A stretch of DNA of 64,000 nt from Melampsora larici-populina 98AG31 (lineage: Eukaryota; Basidiomycota; Pucciniomycetes; Pucciniales; Melampsoraceae), in the NCBI RefSeq assembly GCF_000204055.1, contig NW_006768769.1, forward strand, positions 197,907 through 261,906, read 5' to 3'. A model generated the notes under the pieces. That model was not told where the DNA came from. It made no database searches and worked only from the letters and a program-made list of their open reading frames with translations. The translations under genes were made by a program, and so were the position numbers. Shown piece by piece: positions 10,285-21,160 of the stretch. Numbering within the stretch: position 1 is the first letter of the stretch; each line of letters starts with the position of its first letter.

Positions 10285-10987
10285 CTAACCCAACTAAGTC
10301 CCTCTCGGACGAACGAGTAGTCAAGAGAGGGACTTATAGCTTATCCCCGAAATTTGGCGTGTGAGCCTGTGGACCTTTGGCTGGGGCATTTTTCAAATCA
10401 AGGCACTGCATTATCTTGTTTACAAAACTCCCCTGGAGCCAAGAGATAATCTGTGCTGTGAATCATCCTACATACACCTGTGCTGGTATCAGCATCCCAA
10501 ACCAAATGGATATCAAGCTATTCAAGCGTGATTTTTTGGATAAATTCCATCCTCTGTGATTTGCTGCGGAGGCTTCAGAGAGTCATTTACTCCTGTCATT
10601 CAAGAAACTCTTGTTTCTTCCTTTGATCATTTCAATTTATTTGAATGGATTTATAGAAAATCCACCTTTTTGCCCAAACTGTCAGACTTGTTGAAACCTT
10701 GCAGCAGCCACACTCAAAGTTTACAGGAAACAGGAGACTTTCAAGCAATGTTTTGATGACCTGCCTGGGGGTAAGCCACCATCTAAAAAGACTCGTGTGT
10801 GTAGAATGATTCACAGAATAATTCATTTCTTGCCTCCGGGGGATTTTTGTAAGCAAACTAATGCAGTGTCTTGATTTGAAAACTGCCCCAGCCAAAGTTC
10901 CACAGGCTCACAAGCCAAATTTCGTGGATAAGCTATAAGTCCCTCTCTTGACTACTCGGTCATCCAAGAGGGATTCAGTTAGGTTAG
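10285..10987. mobile_element. Non-autonomous Mutator-like element (long TIRs, 9-bp target duplication)
   Basis: The 703-bp unit begins CTAACCCAACTAAGTCCCTC and its right end is the reverse complement of CTAACCTAACTGAATCCCTC. The terminal inverted repeats extend about 195 bp with scattered mismatches (about 10285-10480 and 10793-10987). The 9-bp word CCAAAACAC lies directly outside both ends (10276-10284, 10988-10996). Long inverted repeats plus a 9-bp duplication are the hallmark of Mutator-like elements. The interior has no transposase, so movement would need a source elsewhere. The small mirrored ORFs inside are only the two TIR arms translated. Confidence 0.85.
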
Positions 10988-11177
10988 CCAAAACACTTAT
11001 TACATATACATGTACACTTAAAACAACATGTAATATGTAATAAAATACCATTCACACCTCATAACTCAGTGTCAAGAGTTAAAATGCTTATATTACATAT
11101 TACACATAACATGTATATGGAATCAAGCACTACTAGTAATAATCATTAATATCTAGCAATGATTACCCCTGAACCAA

Positions 11178-11873
11178 TGTAGTGATAATAACAAATATCA
11201 CTACAGTTAGGTTTAGAGAGGAGAGTATATAAACCCCTCCTCTCTCAGCCTTCAGATATTTTGCCCCAAGCATTTATTACACCTCACTTTTAAAGAACAA
11301 CTTTAAAGTACCATTGAAGTTCTCAATCAAGAGTCTTAATAATAAGACTAGTGATTTACTTCATTACTTTAAGTAGATCACTGACTAAAAGTAAGTAATA
11401 CTACTTTGCATCCATGGATCCTCTACTTCCCCCAAGTAGAAACTCTTTTAGGTTGGTGACCTTCAAACAACCCAAGGCTAGTGACCTACATACAATTACT
11501 TTCAGGTTGGTGACCTTAAGAACAACCCCCAAGTTGGTGACTTTAAGAGCAACCAGTCTAGTGATCTTCACCTCACTCTTCATTCTGTCAATAGAAGTTT
11601 GAAGGAAAACCTTGGATCCAGTTTTCATTAATTATAATTGATTATAATTATAATTAAAATCTCCTTTTAAGGAGTCATTTAACTGTAGTCTGTCTGGATT
11701 TATCCAAGCAGACCAGTACTCCTTCCCCTTTTCTCTTTCTTTCATAAATTCCTATTTTAATTACTTTATAATTGAAATATAAAAGATAATTATTACAATT
11801 TACAAACCTTCCCTTGCCCATTTAGTGAGTCTTGAGTCCTGAGCTGAGCACCCAACCCTCACAGATGCCTTTT
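11178..11873 (+). repeat. LTR-like remnant with TATA box (boundaries uncertain)
   Basis: A TG...CA segment opens with a 10-bp stem hairpin (TGTAGTGATA...TATCACTACA). Thirty to fifty bases on it carries TATATAAACCCC (11226 onward), a typical retroelement promoter arrangement. It ends near CCCTCACA. No target duplication was found and there is no internal coding region, so this could be a solo LTR or only a promoter-like repeat. The part 11452-11570 contains degenerate tandem copies of a GGTTGGTGACCTT word. Confidence 0.35.
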
Positions 11874-12274
11874 TTGGATTGTAGATACTCCCCTTTAATT
11901 CATCAAAGGCCAATGTATTTTAAATTGGCTTGACAATGCTATTAAACTCTTTGACTGCTTGGGATAGACTGGAAGCATATCCATTTGTGGCAACGGCAAG
12001 ACAAACAGTGCTAGGAGTAAAATGCTCTGTTGAATTAGGTTCAAAAGTTGTTCTAGTGAAGTAATCCCATTTCTTCTGGTGCTTAGCCAGTTTCTTGTTG
12101 GATTCTGTGATGTCTGAATTATCACTATGTTGGATAGAGTGTTGTTATTTTTCACTTCTAAAAGGTGATTTCTGTTGATTTTCCAGGAGGTCTCTGGCTT
12201 TTTGTGTGTCATTCATTTGGTCTCAAGTAGGAGCAGAGACCGTATCATTTTTGATACTGCAAGGAGGATTTTTT

Positions 12275-12365
12275 TGGTTTTAAGTGCTTTTGATTTCACA
12301 TATCACACTAAATAGCTATGTAGGACCTCTAAAACTAAAGGAAGTACAACTTCTTCTACACAGTG
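12275..12365 (-). repeat. SINE-like dispersed repeat, copy 2
   Basis: Matches the body of the repeat at 617-735: GTGCTTTTGATTTCACA, a TAGG block and AAGTACAACTTC recur in the same order. On the minus strand it again ends in an A-rich tail. No flanking duplication could be identified. Confidence 0.4.
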
Positions 12366-12621
12366 GATCTTTGGGAAGGATCAGGCCATTGCAATTGAGG
12401 ACTATTGGGAATATCAGCTGGGAATACTGGATTTGTTGTAAGATTAAAGACATAAACCCTGTCCTTGTCAGACATAACAGGTCTGGTTGGGACGGGACCT
12501 TTGTTTTGGTGAATTGGACAGCTTTCATTGTTGTCCAATTTAATAAAGAAGGCAATCAGGGGCAGTGTAAGGGACAATGTTAGAATATTTAAGAATGTCT
12601 TGGAATCCCTAATCAAATGAT

Positions 12622-12927
12622 CTGAAAGCGTGCGCTTCAGCACTAAGATCACAACCACCAACAAAGACTTATAAAAGTAACTCTGACCTGAAAGCGTGCG
12701 CTTCAGCACTAAGATCACAACCACCGACAAAGACTTATAAAAGTAACTCTGACCTATACAAAGGTTCAGATTGATTAGTTAAGCTATCACTATTAGATAG
12801 CTGATCTTGGAGCAGATTAAGAGATCAGATTTCTCTTCCCAAAGATAATATTTGTATTCACCTGAAAGCGTGCGCTTCAGCACTAAGATCACAACCACCG
12901 ACAAAGACTTATAAAAGTAACTCTGAC
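12622..12927. repeat. 66-bp repeat in three copies, each opening with a hairpin
   Basis: The unit starts CTGAAAGCGTGCGCTTCAG and ends AAGTAACTCTGAC. It occurs at 12622-12687, 12688-12753 (direct tandem) and 12862-12927. Each copy begins with an imperfect palindrome. The copies are almost identical (CCAACAAAG versus CCGACAAAG in the first). A second repeat of about 79 bp (12753-12831 and 12999-13077) is interleaved with it, so the segment arose by stepwise duplication. Confidence 0.85.
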
Positions 12928-13077
12928 CTATAATCACAACAACAATATTAGAGATGAAAAACTGAGAATGAGTGAAACTTATAAAAGACAATTTAGTACC
13001 TATACAAAGGTTCAGATTGATTAGTTAAGCTATCACTATTAGATAGCTGATCTTGGAGCAGATTAAGAGATCAGATC
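12753..13077. repeat. 79-bp direct repeat, two copies interleaved with the 66-bp repeat
   Basis: Bases 12753-12831 and 12999-13077 carry the same sequence, starting CCTATACAAAGGTTCAG and ending AAGAGATCAGAT. They flank the third copy of the 66-bp unit. The higher-order order is 66-66-79-66-79, which suggests duplication of a composite block followed by a partial loss. Confidence 0.8.
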
Positions 13078-13366
13078 TATTGAGTAAAAGAACATGAATC
13101 GAAATAAAACAACAGGTTAACTGATTGAGGAAATAATAAAAGATGAAATATGACTTACTTCTCTTCCCAAAGATGGGGAAAAGAGAAGTAAGATAAGTTG
13201 AACAATGAAAGCTATAAGTACTCCGATTACATTGGGGAGATTAATGATGTCATTCTTTGATGTCACTGATGACGACATTTCTAATGTAACATTTAACGCT
13301 ACCTTCGTAATTCCTCTCTTGACTAATTTTGATGTAATCAGGTCGATTGAACACTTCGACAATATT

Positions 13367-13870
13367 TCAATTTAACTCAACCCATTGTTTAATTAACAAA
13401 ACCATTTGCTGCAATATATTTAGCGGTTGCCAATCATCAGATGTCACTCCATCTGATAATTGAGAGATAAAAATGATCACATTGTTCTTTTCACGCTTTG
13501 GTGTTCCAAAATAGGCCAGGTGTTCTTGATGTTCCTCATCAGTCACAGTAGACTTGAGCCGCTTTGCTTTTTTGTCCATGGTGACCTTGTCATTGGAATC
13601 CTGCATAAGGTCAATTTCCTTTGAATTCATCACCTCGGACTAGAAGCAATGGGAATCAATCAGTAAAGAAATCACAAATTGATTCTTATTTGCTGAAACA
13701 GATAGAAGCAATACTTACTGCGGCAACTGAGTCATTGGATGCTGTTGTGGCTGACTGAGTTTTCTTGTGTTTGTTGGTTTTTTGACTTGGAAGGACTGTT
13801 GATGGAGTGGAAGCATCCTTGGATCCGTTCCTGACTGGCGTAGAGGTGGTACTATTACAAGCAGAATTGG
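13367..13870 (-). pseudogene. Gene remnant, possibly N-terminal part of a hAT-like transposase gene
   Basis: Two exon-like pieces read in one direction. One piece is Ser/Thr-rich (STTSTPVRNGSKDASTPST, about 13870-13720) and ends at a GTAAGT donor. After a short intron, a piece at about 13640-13367 is rich in Lys and acidic residues and contains MDKKAKRLKSTVTDEEH. The layout (low-complexity exon, then charged exon, downstream of GC-rich AGCGGAGC sequence) resembles the 5' part of the hAT gene further right. No catalytic domain remains and upstream frames hold stops. The function call is weak; it may be an unrelated hypothetical gene fragment. Confidence 0.3.
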
Positions 13871-13989
13871 AGACTGTGTTTACCAGTGCACTTCAACCAT
13901 CAGGAGATGGGGCAACCATGTTCAACGATTGGCGAGCAACTGGTGGTTGGCTGGAACGACACAGGGTAGCAGGAATGGATCAATTGGAG

Positions 13990-14215
13990 TTCACATCATT
14001 GGCAACCCCACCGGCGCTCCGCCCGAGATAGCGGCAGCGGAGCGGTAGCACAGCGCGTGCTCCGCCTGCGCTAGGCCTTTTTATATATAGCGGGTCCCGG
14101 GTTTCACTATAGCTATGGTGAACCCCAGAAAAATATTGTGTTTTTTTTGTCCGCCTTGTATAGCAATATTCGAGCGACCCAGAGCGCATAGCGACTGGGC
14201 GCTGTGGTAATCAAT
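13990..14215. repeat. GC-rich AGCGGAGC/ATAGCGC repeat, hAT-end-like
   Basis: A GC-rich island in AT-rich surroundings, with repeated words AGCGGAGC, GCTCCGCC, TAGCGGG and CATAGCGAC. The same vocabulary recurs at 20990-21370 and 30640-30830, at the ends of the hAT element. It is probably a subterminal region of a related element. No precise ends could be set. Confidence 0.4.
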
Positions 14216-14704
14216 CTATGAGACCAATCAAAAAATCAAAAAAATCGAATTTTGAATTACATCAATTATATTACATGTATTTTATCTTTAAATACTCAAT
14301 TTATATGAACAAGCTTAATAAGATAAGTATAAACTATTAACAAACAGATTATAAAAAGAAAAGAAAGAAAAACATAAGAAAAACTCGAAAATAGAGGTAT
14401 ACAAGTTGGAAATGGTTTTTTAGGGTATTAATGTTAGGTTTATGGGTTTAGTAGGGTCAGAATATGAAAGAGGAGCACTATGTTAGTCAGTAACAACTTT
14501 AATCTTGGTGGTTGATAAGAGACAATAGAAGTTATTAAGGAAATGGAAAAAAGTCGAAATTGGTAAACAAGGGTTTACAGGTAGTTTTAGATATGTAACA
14601 GTGGTATTAGTAATGAATGAGGATGCCAAGAGTGTTTTTAGGGATTTCCACGGTTATATATTGCTGTGTAATGTTACAGAAAGCTTAGTAAAAGGTGTGT
14701 AAAG
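14216..14704. other. AT-rich spacer
   Basis: About 490 bases of AT-rich sequence without a recognisable gene or repeat, ending at the TA target site of the Harbinger-type element. Confidence 0.4.
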
Positions 14705-14861
14705 TAGCGGTACACAAAATTAAAACCCATCAGAAAAACCCGTGTAAAAAACCCATGAAAACCCATCTGATTTTCGGGTGTTTAGAACGGGTTTTTTTTG
14801 ATGGGTCAAGATCATCCAGATCTAAAACCCACGTCCAAAAAAAAATGAGTTGTACAGAAGT

Positions 14862-16597
14862 ATGGACTCAACTACCTCTCCCTCTCCGCCACAACCAGGC
14901 CCGCAAAACACACCCACACCAACTCCAACAAACTTTATTCAAATCCCATTAGCTGCTATTCAAGCAAGCCCACCGGAATCTCAGGCCAATCAAGTGGCAA
15001 CTCCTTTCCCAGTACCAACCCTGTCCCCAGAGGCTTGGTTACATCTTCACCAGATCAATCCGGTCACATCATCTCTTGTTTCACTACCAGCCAAACCACC
15101 CAAAACACCTATGGCCTCTCCCAAACAACCTGAAACACCTATCCCCAATCCTGAGGCACCTAAGAAGCGAGGACGACCTCGAAAGGCATCAGCAGCACCA
15201 CCTTCTCAAAAAAAAACTCCCGCAAAACCCAGATCGATCCAAGCATCTCAACCTGGTTCTGCGTCTCAAAATCCCGCCTCTCAAACTCAAAATGAAACAA
15301 CACGTGAATCTCAAGATGACACTCAAGATGACGAGAGCAAAGACTTGGACCCAAATGAGTCTAAAAGATGCTGGTTCACCCCGGATAGCGATGGCAAATC
15401 AGACATGGACCTTGTTGCCGAATGGTGCAGCGTATTTGAGAACTACAACGCATGGCACACGCAAAGGCAGGTTGTTGTTCGCGAAAGGGTGGCTGCTTTT
15501 ATTGTACAAATGGGTCATTCAGCCAGATCAGGTCGAGAGTGCGAAAAAAAAGTAAGGGTGAATACATCAGTATGAAAGTGTTTAGATTCGGGTTTTGCTA
15601 ACTTTGAAATATGATATGTAGATTAAAAAACTCGAGGCTTGGTTCATGACAGCTGATGGTCTCCGAAAGGCAACTGGCGAGGGGAATGATTCCGATGAAT
15701 ACTTTCACTTCACAGTGTCGAAGGCTGAGCTCGATACTTTCAAATTGGCTATGAAGCGCAAGAAACAAGAGAATGTTGGTGGCAGTCTGCAAGGTACGTA
15801 CTTCCACTTGTCTATTTAGTTAATATATACTCACTGGCTGTATGTATTCAACAGTAAGAATACTACGTGAGTGTCCTTGGTATGAGGAACTCGAGCCAGT
15901 GTTTCGAGATCGACCATCTGCCCGTCCATTGGCCACAAAGGATTCGCTCGGTAACGAAATACACCGCTCGACACCTCTAACTCAATCAAACAAAGACAAC
16001 ACCCGTAGTCCGACTCCTACCAAAACCTTGCCTTATGACATATGGGAAGAAACTCCACCTCACGACGAGCGAGATGTAGCGATTGATCCTTCTTTGGCAG
16101 ATGAAGCCACATCATCCCAAGAACACAAAACACCCAGTATTCGAGTCTCCAAGAGACCGGTTCAATCTGTCACCCCGTTGGTTGGAAATCCATCTAGCAA
16201 GCGACTCCGTGTTAAGGAGTCTCCCAGCGCTTTCGAGATCAAGAGCAAGGATTCCCCTCAAACCTCATTCAATATCAATTCTATAGCCAATCTTATCCCC
16301 ACCAAAGAAGAACGTGAGGCAAGCGAGACTCAAGCTGCACTAGCTCAACAAAATCTCAGCACAACTATAACCAACGCGATGTCGAATATCATCAATACTA
16401 ATCGACTCAATGAATTGAAAACAAAACAAATCATTCGACTTGCCGAGATGAATGCAGACTTGCGCATTGCTTGCGGAAAAATGGTTATGGAACTCATTGG
16501 TAAAAACATGGCTCCAGAGGCGGCAGAGGCCTTTGCTTTGCGTGCGTTACCCGATGTTGAGCCTTCACAATCCTTGGCTTCCGGATCAGGTTCATAA
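14862..16597 (+). CDS. Harbinger accessory protein (Myb/SANT-like, AT-hook)
   Basis: Three exons, 14862-15551, 15622-15793 and 15855-16597, join in frame to 534 aa. The ATG at 14862 (MDSTTSPSP) is the first in the frame. The N-terminus is Pro/Thr/Gln-rich. An AT-hook core KKRGRPRK lies near residue 100. A trihelix-type Myb/SANT-like region follows with spaced tryptophans (CWFTPDSDGKSDMDLVAEWC, WHTQRQ, LEAWFMTADG). The C-terminal half is disordered, then helical (NTNRLNELKTKQIIRLAEM). In Harbinger elements this second protein binds DNA and brings the transposase to the TIRs and the nucleus. The frame is open throughout, unlike its partner transposase. Function is inferred from family architecture and position. 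Confidence 0.75.
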
Positions 16598-16962
16598 TCT
16601 CAAATCAAGATTGTTTAAAATGAAAATAAAAGATAATTAAGATGTCTGTATATCCGTGGTATACCAATATAGCTCAACAGGAATTGTTCCAAAAATATAA
16701 AAAGTTGTCTTCTTGTGTGTTCAAATGTTGAAATCGATGTGTCTGTCTCTCTTATGCTGGATTTGTTTGTCTTTTGAAATTTGACCAAATTTCATAAGAC
16801 TTTGTTTGCCTGCCTCATTTCTGATACGGTGAGTAAGATCAACTTTTGATCTTTTTGATTACTCATAAGAAAAAAAAGAGACACAGACACAACAAAAGAA
16901 AGTAAGAAATGAAATACAAACAAAATCGAAAAAAAAAGACACAAGAACCGAGGTTATACATA

Positions 16963-18635
16963 TCAATAGCCTTTGTCAATACAATAGGCACGGAATAAAG
17001 AATTCCGACGTTGAGATCCAACTGACTCCAACTCAGCCCTTCTAAGGGCTGCATCTGTATGATCTATAGTGTCGTCTATGAAGTCCAAATCACTGTTGTT
17101 ATTCAAATTGATTCCTGCCATTGGTGTACCTTCAACGATTACAAAATTGTGTACAACTACACAAGCAGAGATCCAATCACATACAAAGACTGCATCCTTT
17201 GCGTTGCTGATTGCCAGTCGTAGCTCGTGGAGGGAACCAAAGCGCATCTGTAACATCCCGTTGCAATGTTCAGAAGCGATTCTGATTTTCGAAATCGCAT
17301 TGTTGAAGTGAGTTTGGGACGGTGCAAGCCCTTGAAAACGTGATCGTTTGAATACCGGAACAATGTGTTTTGAAGACGCATATCCTGAGTCAGCGAGAAT
17401 GTATTCTCCCTCCGAAAAGAAAGAGGGCATATCCTTGTAGAACTGAAATATACACGTCAGTATGAATGTGATATTTAGACACTTGAGAAATACGAGAAAT
17501 ACACACGTTAGTAGACTTCAGCACGCGTTGATTGTGTGCACTCCCACACCACTCATGATGGGCATAGATTACCCTTCGCTGATTGTCACATATGATAAGT
17601 GAATTTAAGGCGTATATGGACTTTTGAGTATAGTAGTCTTCCTTATTTTTGGAGGGAGCTGCTGCTAAAGGCACCAGAGTTCCATCAATGAAACCAACAC
17701 AATCTTGAAACCAAGATGTTCGGCCAATTCGTCTCTTAATTGCCACTCGTTCTTCGGCATTCGGTCATCGTACATATTCCGACTCAAGTTCAAGAATTGC
17801 AATGATGCACCGTTTAGTGTAATTATCAACGCTTCCCTCTTGCAAAAGTTCAACATGGTCAGTTCAAGATCAGTTCGGCGAGATTGCTACTCCAGATTGA
17901 CATGGACTCACCCGACACAGAGAAAGTTTTTGCCTTCATATTACGGGAGCCTCCATTGCCCGATAACCCAAAATTTGCCAATGTCACCAATAGCTGCCAC
18001 TGGACCGGATCCTGGTCATGATTTGAATTATTATAAAAGATAGGAGATGATCCTATTCGGTGGAGAAGTTTCGTGAAGTCTTCCTTTCGAATACGTGCCT
18101 AAGACCGTTTGAGAAGGAAGATCATAAATCAAACCCTGAACATACTACTTTGGAGATACAAATCTCTTGAACTCACAACTGACATCCAAGTGCGATCAGT
18201 CTCATCAAACCAATCTTGAAAACACTGAGCCTTCTGACTACAACGAGGCCTGCGATGTCTGGGAAGAGGGTATCTTCTTCTTCTTGCTTCTTCCTGTATC
18301 GTCAAAAGGACTCCTAGAATTGATTCGTCTGCTTCCAATTTCCGTTTTTGTTTGTTGATGTAGGCACCCTGCTCCAAGGTAGTTAACATCATGACCGTGT
18401 AAGCAAATATGAAAGTAAGTTCTCAATGGCCAATGTTATCGTCTGATTCATCGATTTCGTCATTGTTGTCGGAATTCATGAAAGACACCATCATCAGACA
18501 GGAAATTAAGTTTGGAATGAAAGTCGCGGTAGTGGGTGAAGACACAGTTGTGGTGGACGCAAGAAGAGAGACTTGAAGTAAGATCATGGCATCAAGAGAT
18601 GATAAGAGCTGCCTGCGAGCTGAGATCCTAGGCAT
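16963..18635 (-). pseudogene. Harbinger DDE transposase (DDE_Tnp_4 type), nonsense-interrupted
   Basis: Read on the minus strand, the probable N-terminus begins MPRISARRQLLSSLDAM (18635). A conserved N-terminal region follows (about 18100-17900: FTKLLHRIG, QWQLLVTLANFGLSGNGGS). The catalytic domain includes CVGFIDGTLVPL, YYTQKSIYALNSLIICD, RRVIYAHHEWCGSAHNQRV, EYILADSGYASSKHIVPVF and FNNAISKIRIASEHCNGML. These match the DDE pattern of PIF/Harbinger nucleases. Introns lie near 17442-17505, 17850-17915 and 18100-18180. A TGA at 17765-17767 replaces a Trp expected just before PNAEERVAI, and another TGA falls near 18435. The gene is therefore likely non-functional unless the second lies in an intron. 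It converges on the Myb-like gene. Confidence 0.75.
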
Positions 18636-18788
18636 TTTTTTGTGATAGGGACTTGAAGGGGTGGGGGCAACAAAGCTTTCCAGGGCAACCCATCAAAAAA
18701 ACCCGTTCTAAAAACCCAAAAATCAGATGGGTTTTCATGGGTTTTTTACACGGGTTTTTCTGATGGGTTTTAATTTTGTGTACCGCTA

Positions 18789-20990
18789 GTGAAGAAAATA
18801 GGTGAAAATCGTCGAAAATGAAGGTTTTCAGATGATTACATGTGTCAAATGACGTCAGAACATGATGAGTAATAGTTCATTCGACGCAGAATCATCCAAT
18901 TCATAATGTACAATCTTTAAATCATTAGTAACAGAGGTGTATGACAAAAGTTACAAGGGATCAAAGGATTTGATTACACATCAACAAGATCACAAATCAT
19001 TAATAACAAGCAATTACATCATTGAAATGCTGAATCATCATAAGATCAAATCAATATTCATTCTAGAACATTCAAAACACAGCATATACACAGCATATAC
19101 ACAGCATTTGATCATAAGAATAGAGATTAGTCATGTTTTACTGGTCACATTAGTAATAAATCTTATCAGATGATGAATAGAAGATCACATTACATCATAG
19201 TAATGATCATATTGGGTTGATGAGCTACTGATGGCGAAATTTAGGAATGTAGAGAGTGGTTGAATCATTAGATCATAGCTGTTTACCAACATTTTAGTCA
19301 TATTTTGGTTTTTTTAGATGGTAAAGAGGATTTTTTAAGAGCTGTTTACCACTTTAACAATTTGTATTGATGTTTTTATAAACTTGTGTACTTTGTGCGA
19401 AATTATGTTTCCTTTATTCTTCATCTCTTACAGATCTTTAATTTTATTTATCATTATAAATTTATTATAGCAGTACTAGGTCACTCAAACCAGCCCTTCA
19501 TCAGAGGAGAAATTTGTTTTATGTGCTTTATATGACACTGTCATTCTGGAATAATATCAAAAAGATATTGAGATTATTTTTCTACTTTTGACTCGACTGG
19601 AATAACACTAAAATGGTGTTGAGATTAATTAAATCAGGTGCTTTTCTCCCATCAAATCAGTTATATTTCTCTGGTGCCTTATCAGTACTCAAGTCAACAG
19701 TTTCTCTTTCTGATTGACTTGTTTTAGAAGAGCAGTCCTTAGACAACTTCTACTAGTCATTTTTATTAGTAGATTATCCTCTTCCAGCTCTGTATAACCC
19801 TTGTTGGGTTATAAGTTCTACAGCGCCCCATAGCGCGTTGTGACAGTCACTTTAGTATGATGCCAATTGGTAAATTTTTTTGACTCTTGACTATGGCTTG
19901 TTGTTTGGTCATTTTTCTGATATTTTTATTGTACCACATTTTGCGAAGTAAGTATGGGCCTCAGCCTGATAGATACCAAGACTCAGGTGACCATACCAAC
20001 ATTTATGTTTGACTTCTTCAGGGCGGCTGAGCATTTCAATAGGCACAAAGTGGTTTACTCCATTGTAGTAGTGTTCGGAGATTCATATTCAGGTGTGTGC
20101 TTATGAATTCAGACTTTCTCCTATACTTTATCACACCTTATAGCTACCTCTGTGCTGATCCCGCGATAAATTTTTGTTCCCAGAATTTATTGCAGACAAA
20201 GAGCATTGGTAAACCGAGCCAGCTACAAGTAAGTGATCACGCTTGAACTTACGAAGTTGCGAGAAAACTGAGTTTCCTTTTGGTTACGTGCATCAGTTCC
20301 ATAAGCAGCTCTTGGTGCAAATTCTACCGGAATTCTATGGCCAAATATCCTTGTGAATGAGATGTCTCAAAATCAACCTCCGAAGCTCTACAACTATTCA
20401 TACTAAGATATATCCTGACCTGAGCACAATCTTTCTTTTTTGGGTAGTAATGGATCTTATGCAAATAGACATCTGACATACTTGAGGGTAGACATTCCTG
20501 ATAATTGGGACAAGATACGAGAATACCTTTCTGACCTCAAAGCTGGACACGTCAAAGGAGGTGAAGGGGGCAAACTGTACTAACTTAATTAAGTCCAACT
20601 CTGCTCTTTTGCGGCGCGGGCTTGCAAGGCTTGCAAGAAGCTTGCACCACAAAAGAGCAGATGCACTCAGTTAAGTTTGTGTACTGTATATCTGATGGAT
20701 TGGAATCAATCCCATTGACGCAGTTTGGATCAATACTTGTGACCCTGAGCCTGATGGAGGCAAAGGTGTTTCTCTCAGTCTCACCATTTGCTTTCATTGT
20801 TTTCTTCTGCATTTACAAATGCTAAAAAATGCAAGTTTTTTCTTGTTTTTTGCTTTTTGCTTTCATCTTCCGTTTTCTATTTCTTTGACATCCCCACTCT
20901 GCCTTTGATTATAAGTAGAATCATCATGGGTAATTCAAAATGGCTTACAACCCCAATTACAGCTTTTCGCCCTTTGTGACCGTGCTCTAA
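18789..20990. other. Intergenic, no confident gene
   Basis: AT-rich. A short ORF at 19893 starts MACCLVIFLIFLLYHILRS, a membrane-anchor-like stretch followed by a GTAAGT donor, but I cannot extend it into a gene. Near 19790-19823 a TTATAACCC/GGGTTATA hairpin followed by TTCTACA looks like the start of an LTR read on the minus strand, without a partner or target duplication. The rest holds nothing recognisable. Confidence 0.35.
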
Positions 20991-20997
20991 TGCGCTT

Positions 20998-21160
20998 TTT
21001 AGCATGAGATTTGTCCATAGCGGAGCGGAGCAATGTAAAGTATTGCACCGCTCTCGGAAGTCATAGCGCTTCAAAAAAAAAGCGGAGCAATTAGCGTTTT
21101 ATCATAGCGCTTGATTGCTCCGCTTGTAAAATTTGGAAATATAGCGGAACAAAGCGGGGC
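20998..21160. repeat. AGCGGAGCAAT hairpin repeats next to the hAT left end
   Basis: Two inverted repeats occur in succession. One pairs GCGGAGCAAT with ATTGCACCGC around 21010-21050. The other pairs AAGCGGAGCAAT with ATTGCTCCGCTT (12-bp stem, about 21079-21126). The same motifs appear in the terminal regions of the hAT element. This may be a small foldback element or a displaced hAT end. Confidence 0.5.

Larger units (their letters stand above)
14707..18786. mobile_element. PIF/Harbinger-type DNA transposon (two genes, ~100-bp TIRs)
   Basis: Ends beginning GCGGTACACAAAATTAAAAC are inverted copies of each other for about 100 bp (14707-14808 and 18685-18786). The arms are nearly identical and built from repeated AAAACCC/GGGTTTT words. 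A TA dinucleotide flanks both ends (14705-14706, 18787-18788). Inside are a Myb-like/AT-hook gene on + and a DDE transposase gene on -, facing each other, the two-gene layout of this superfamily. Canonical PIF/Harbinger duplications are 3 bp; only TA is visible here, so a TA-targeting relative such as the ISL2EU branch is also possible. The transposase has an internal stop, so the copy is probably no longer autonomous. Confidence 0.85.

Noticed and set aside
10377..10895. Two similar small ORFs on opposite strands
   Set aside because: They are translations of the two inverted-repeat arms of the Mutator-like element, not genes.
12622..13077. CRISPR-like array
   Set aside because: Only three repeat copies, irregular spacing, no unique spacers of constant length, and a eukaryotic context.
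13117..13362. Hydrophobic 81-aa ORF on the minus strand
   Set aside because: No domain, overlaps repeat-rich sequence and lies in a likely decayed gene; not supportable as a membrane protein.
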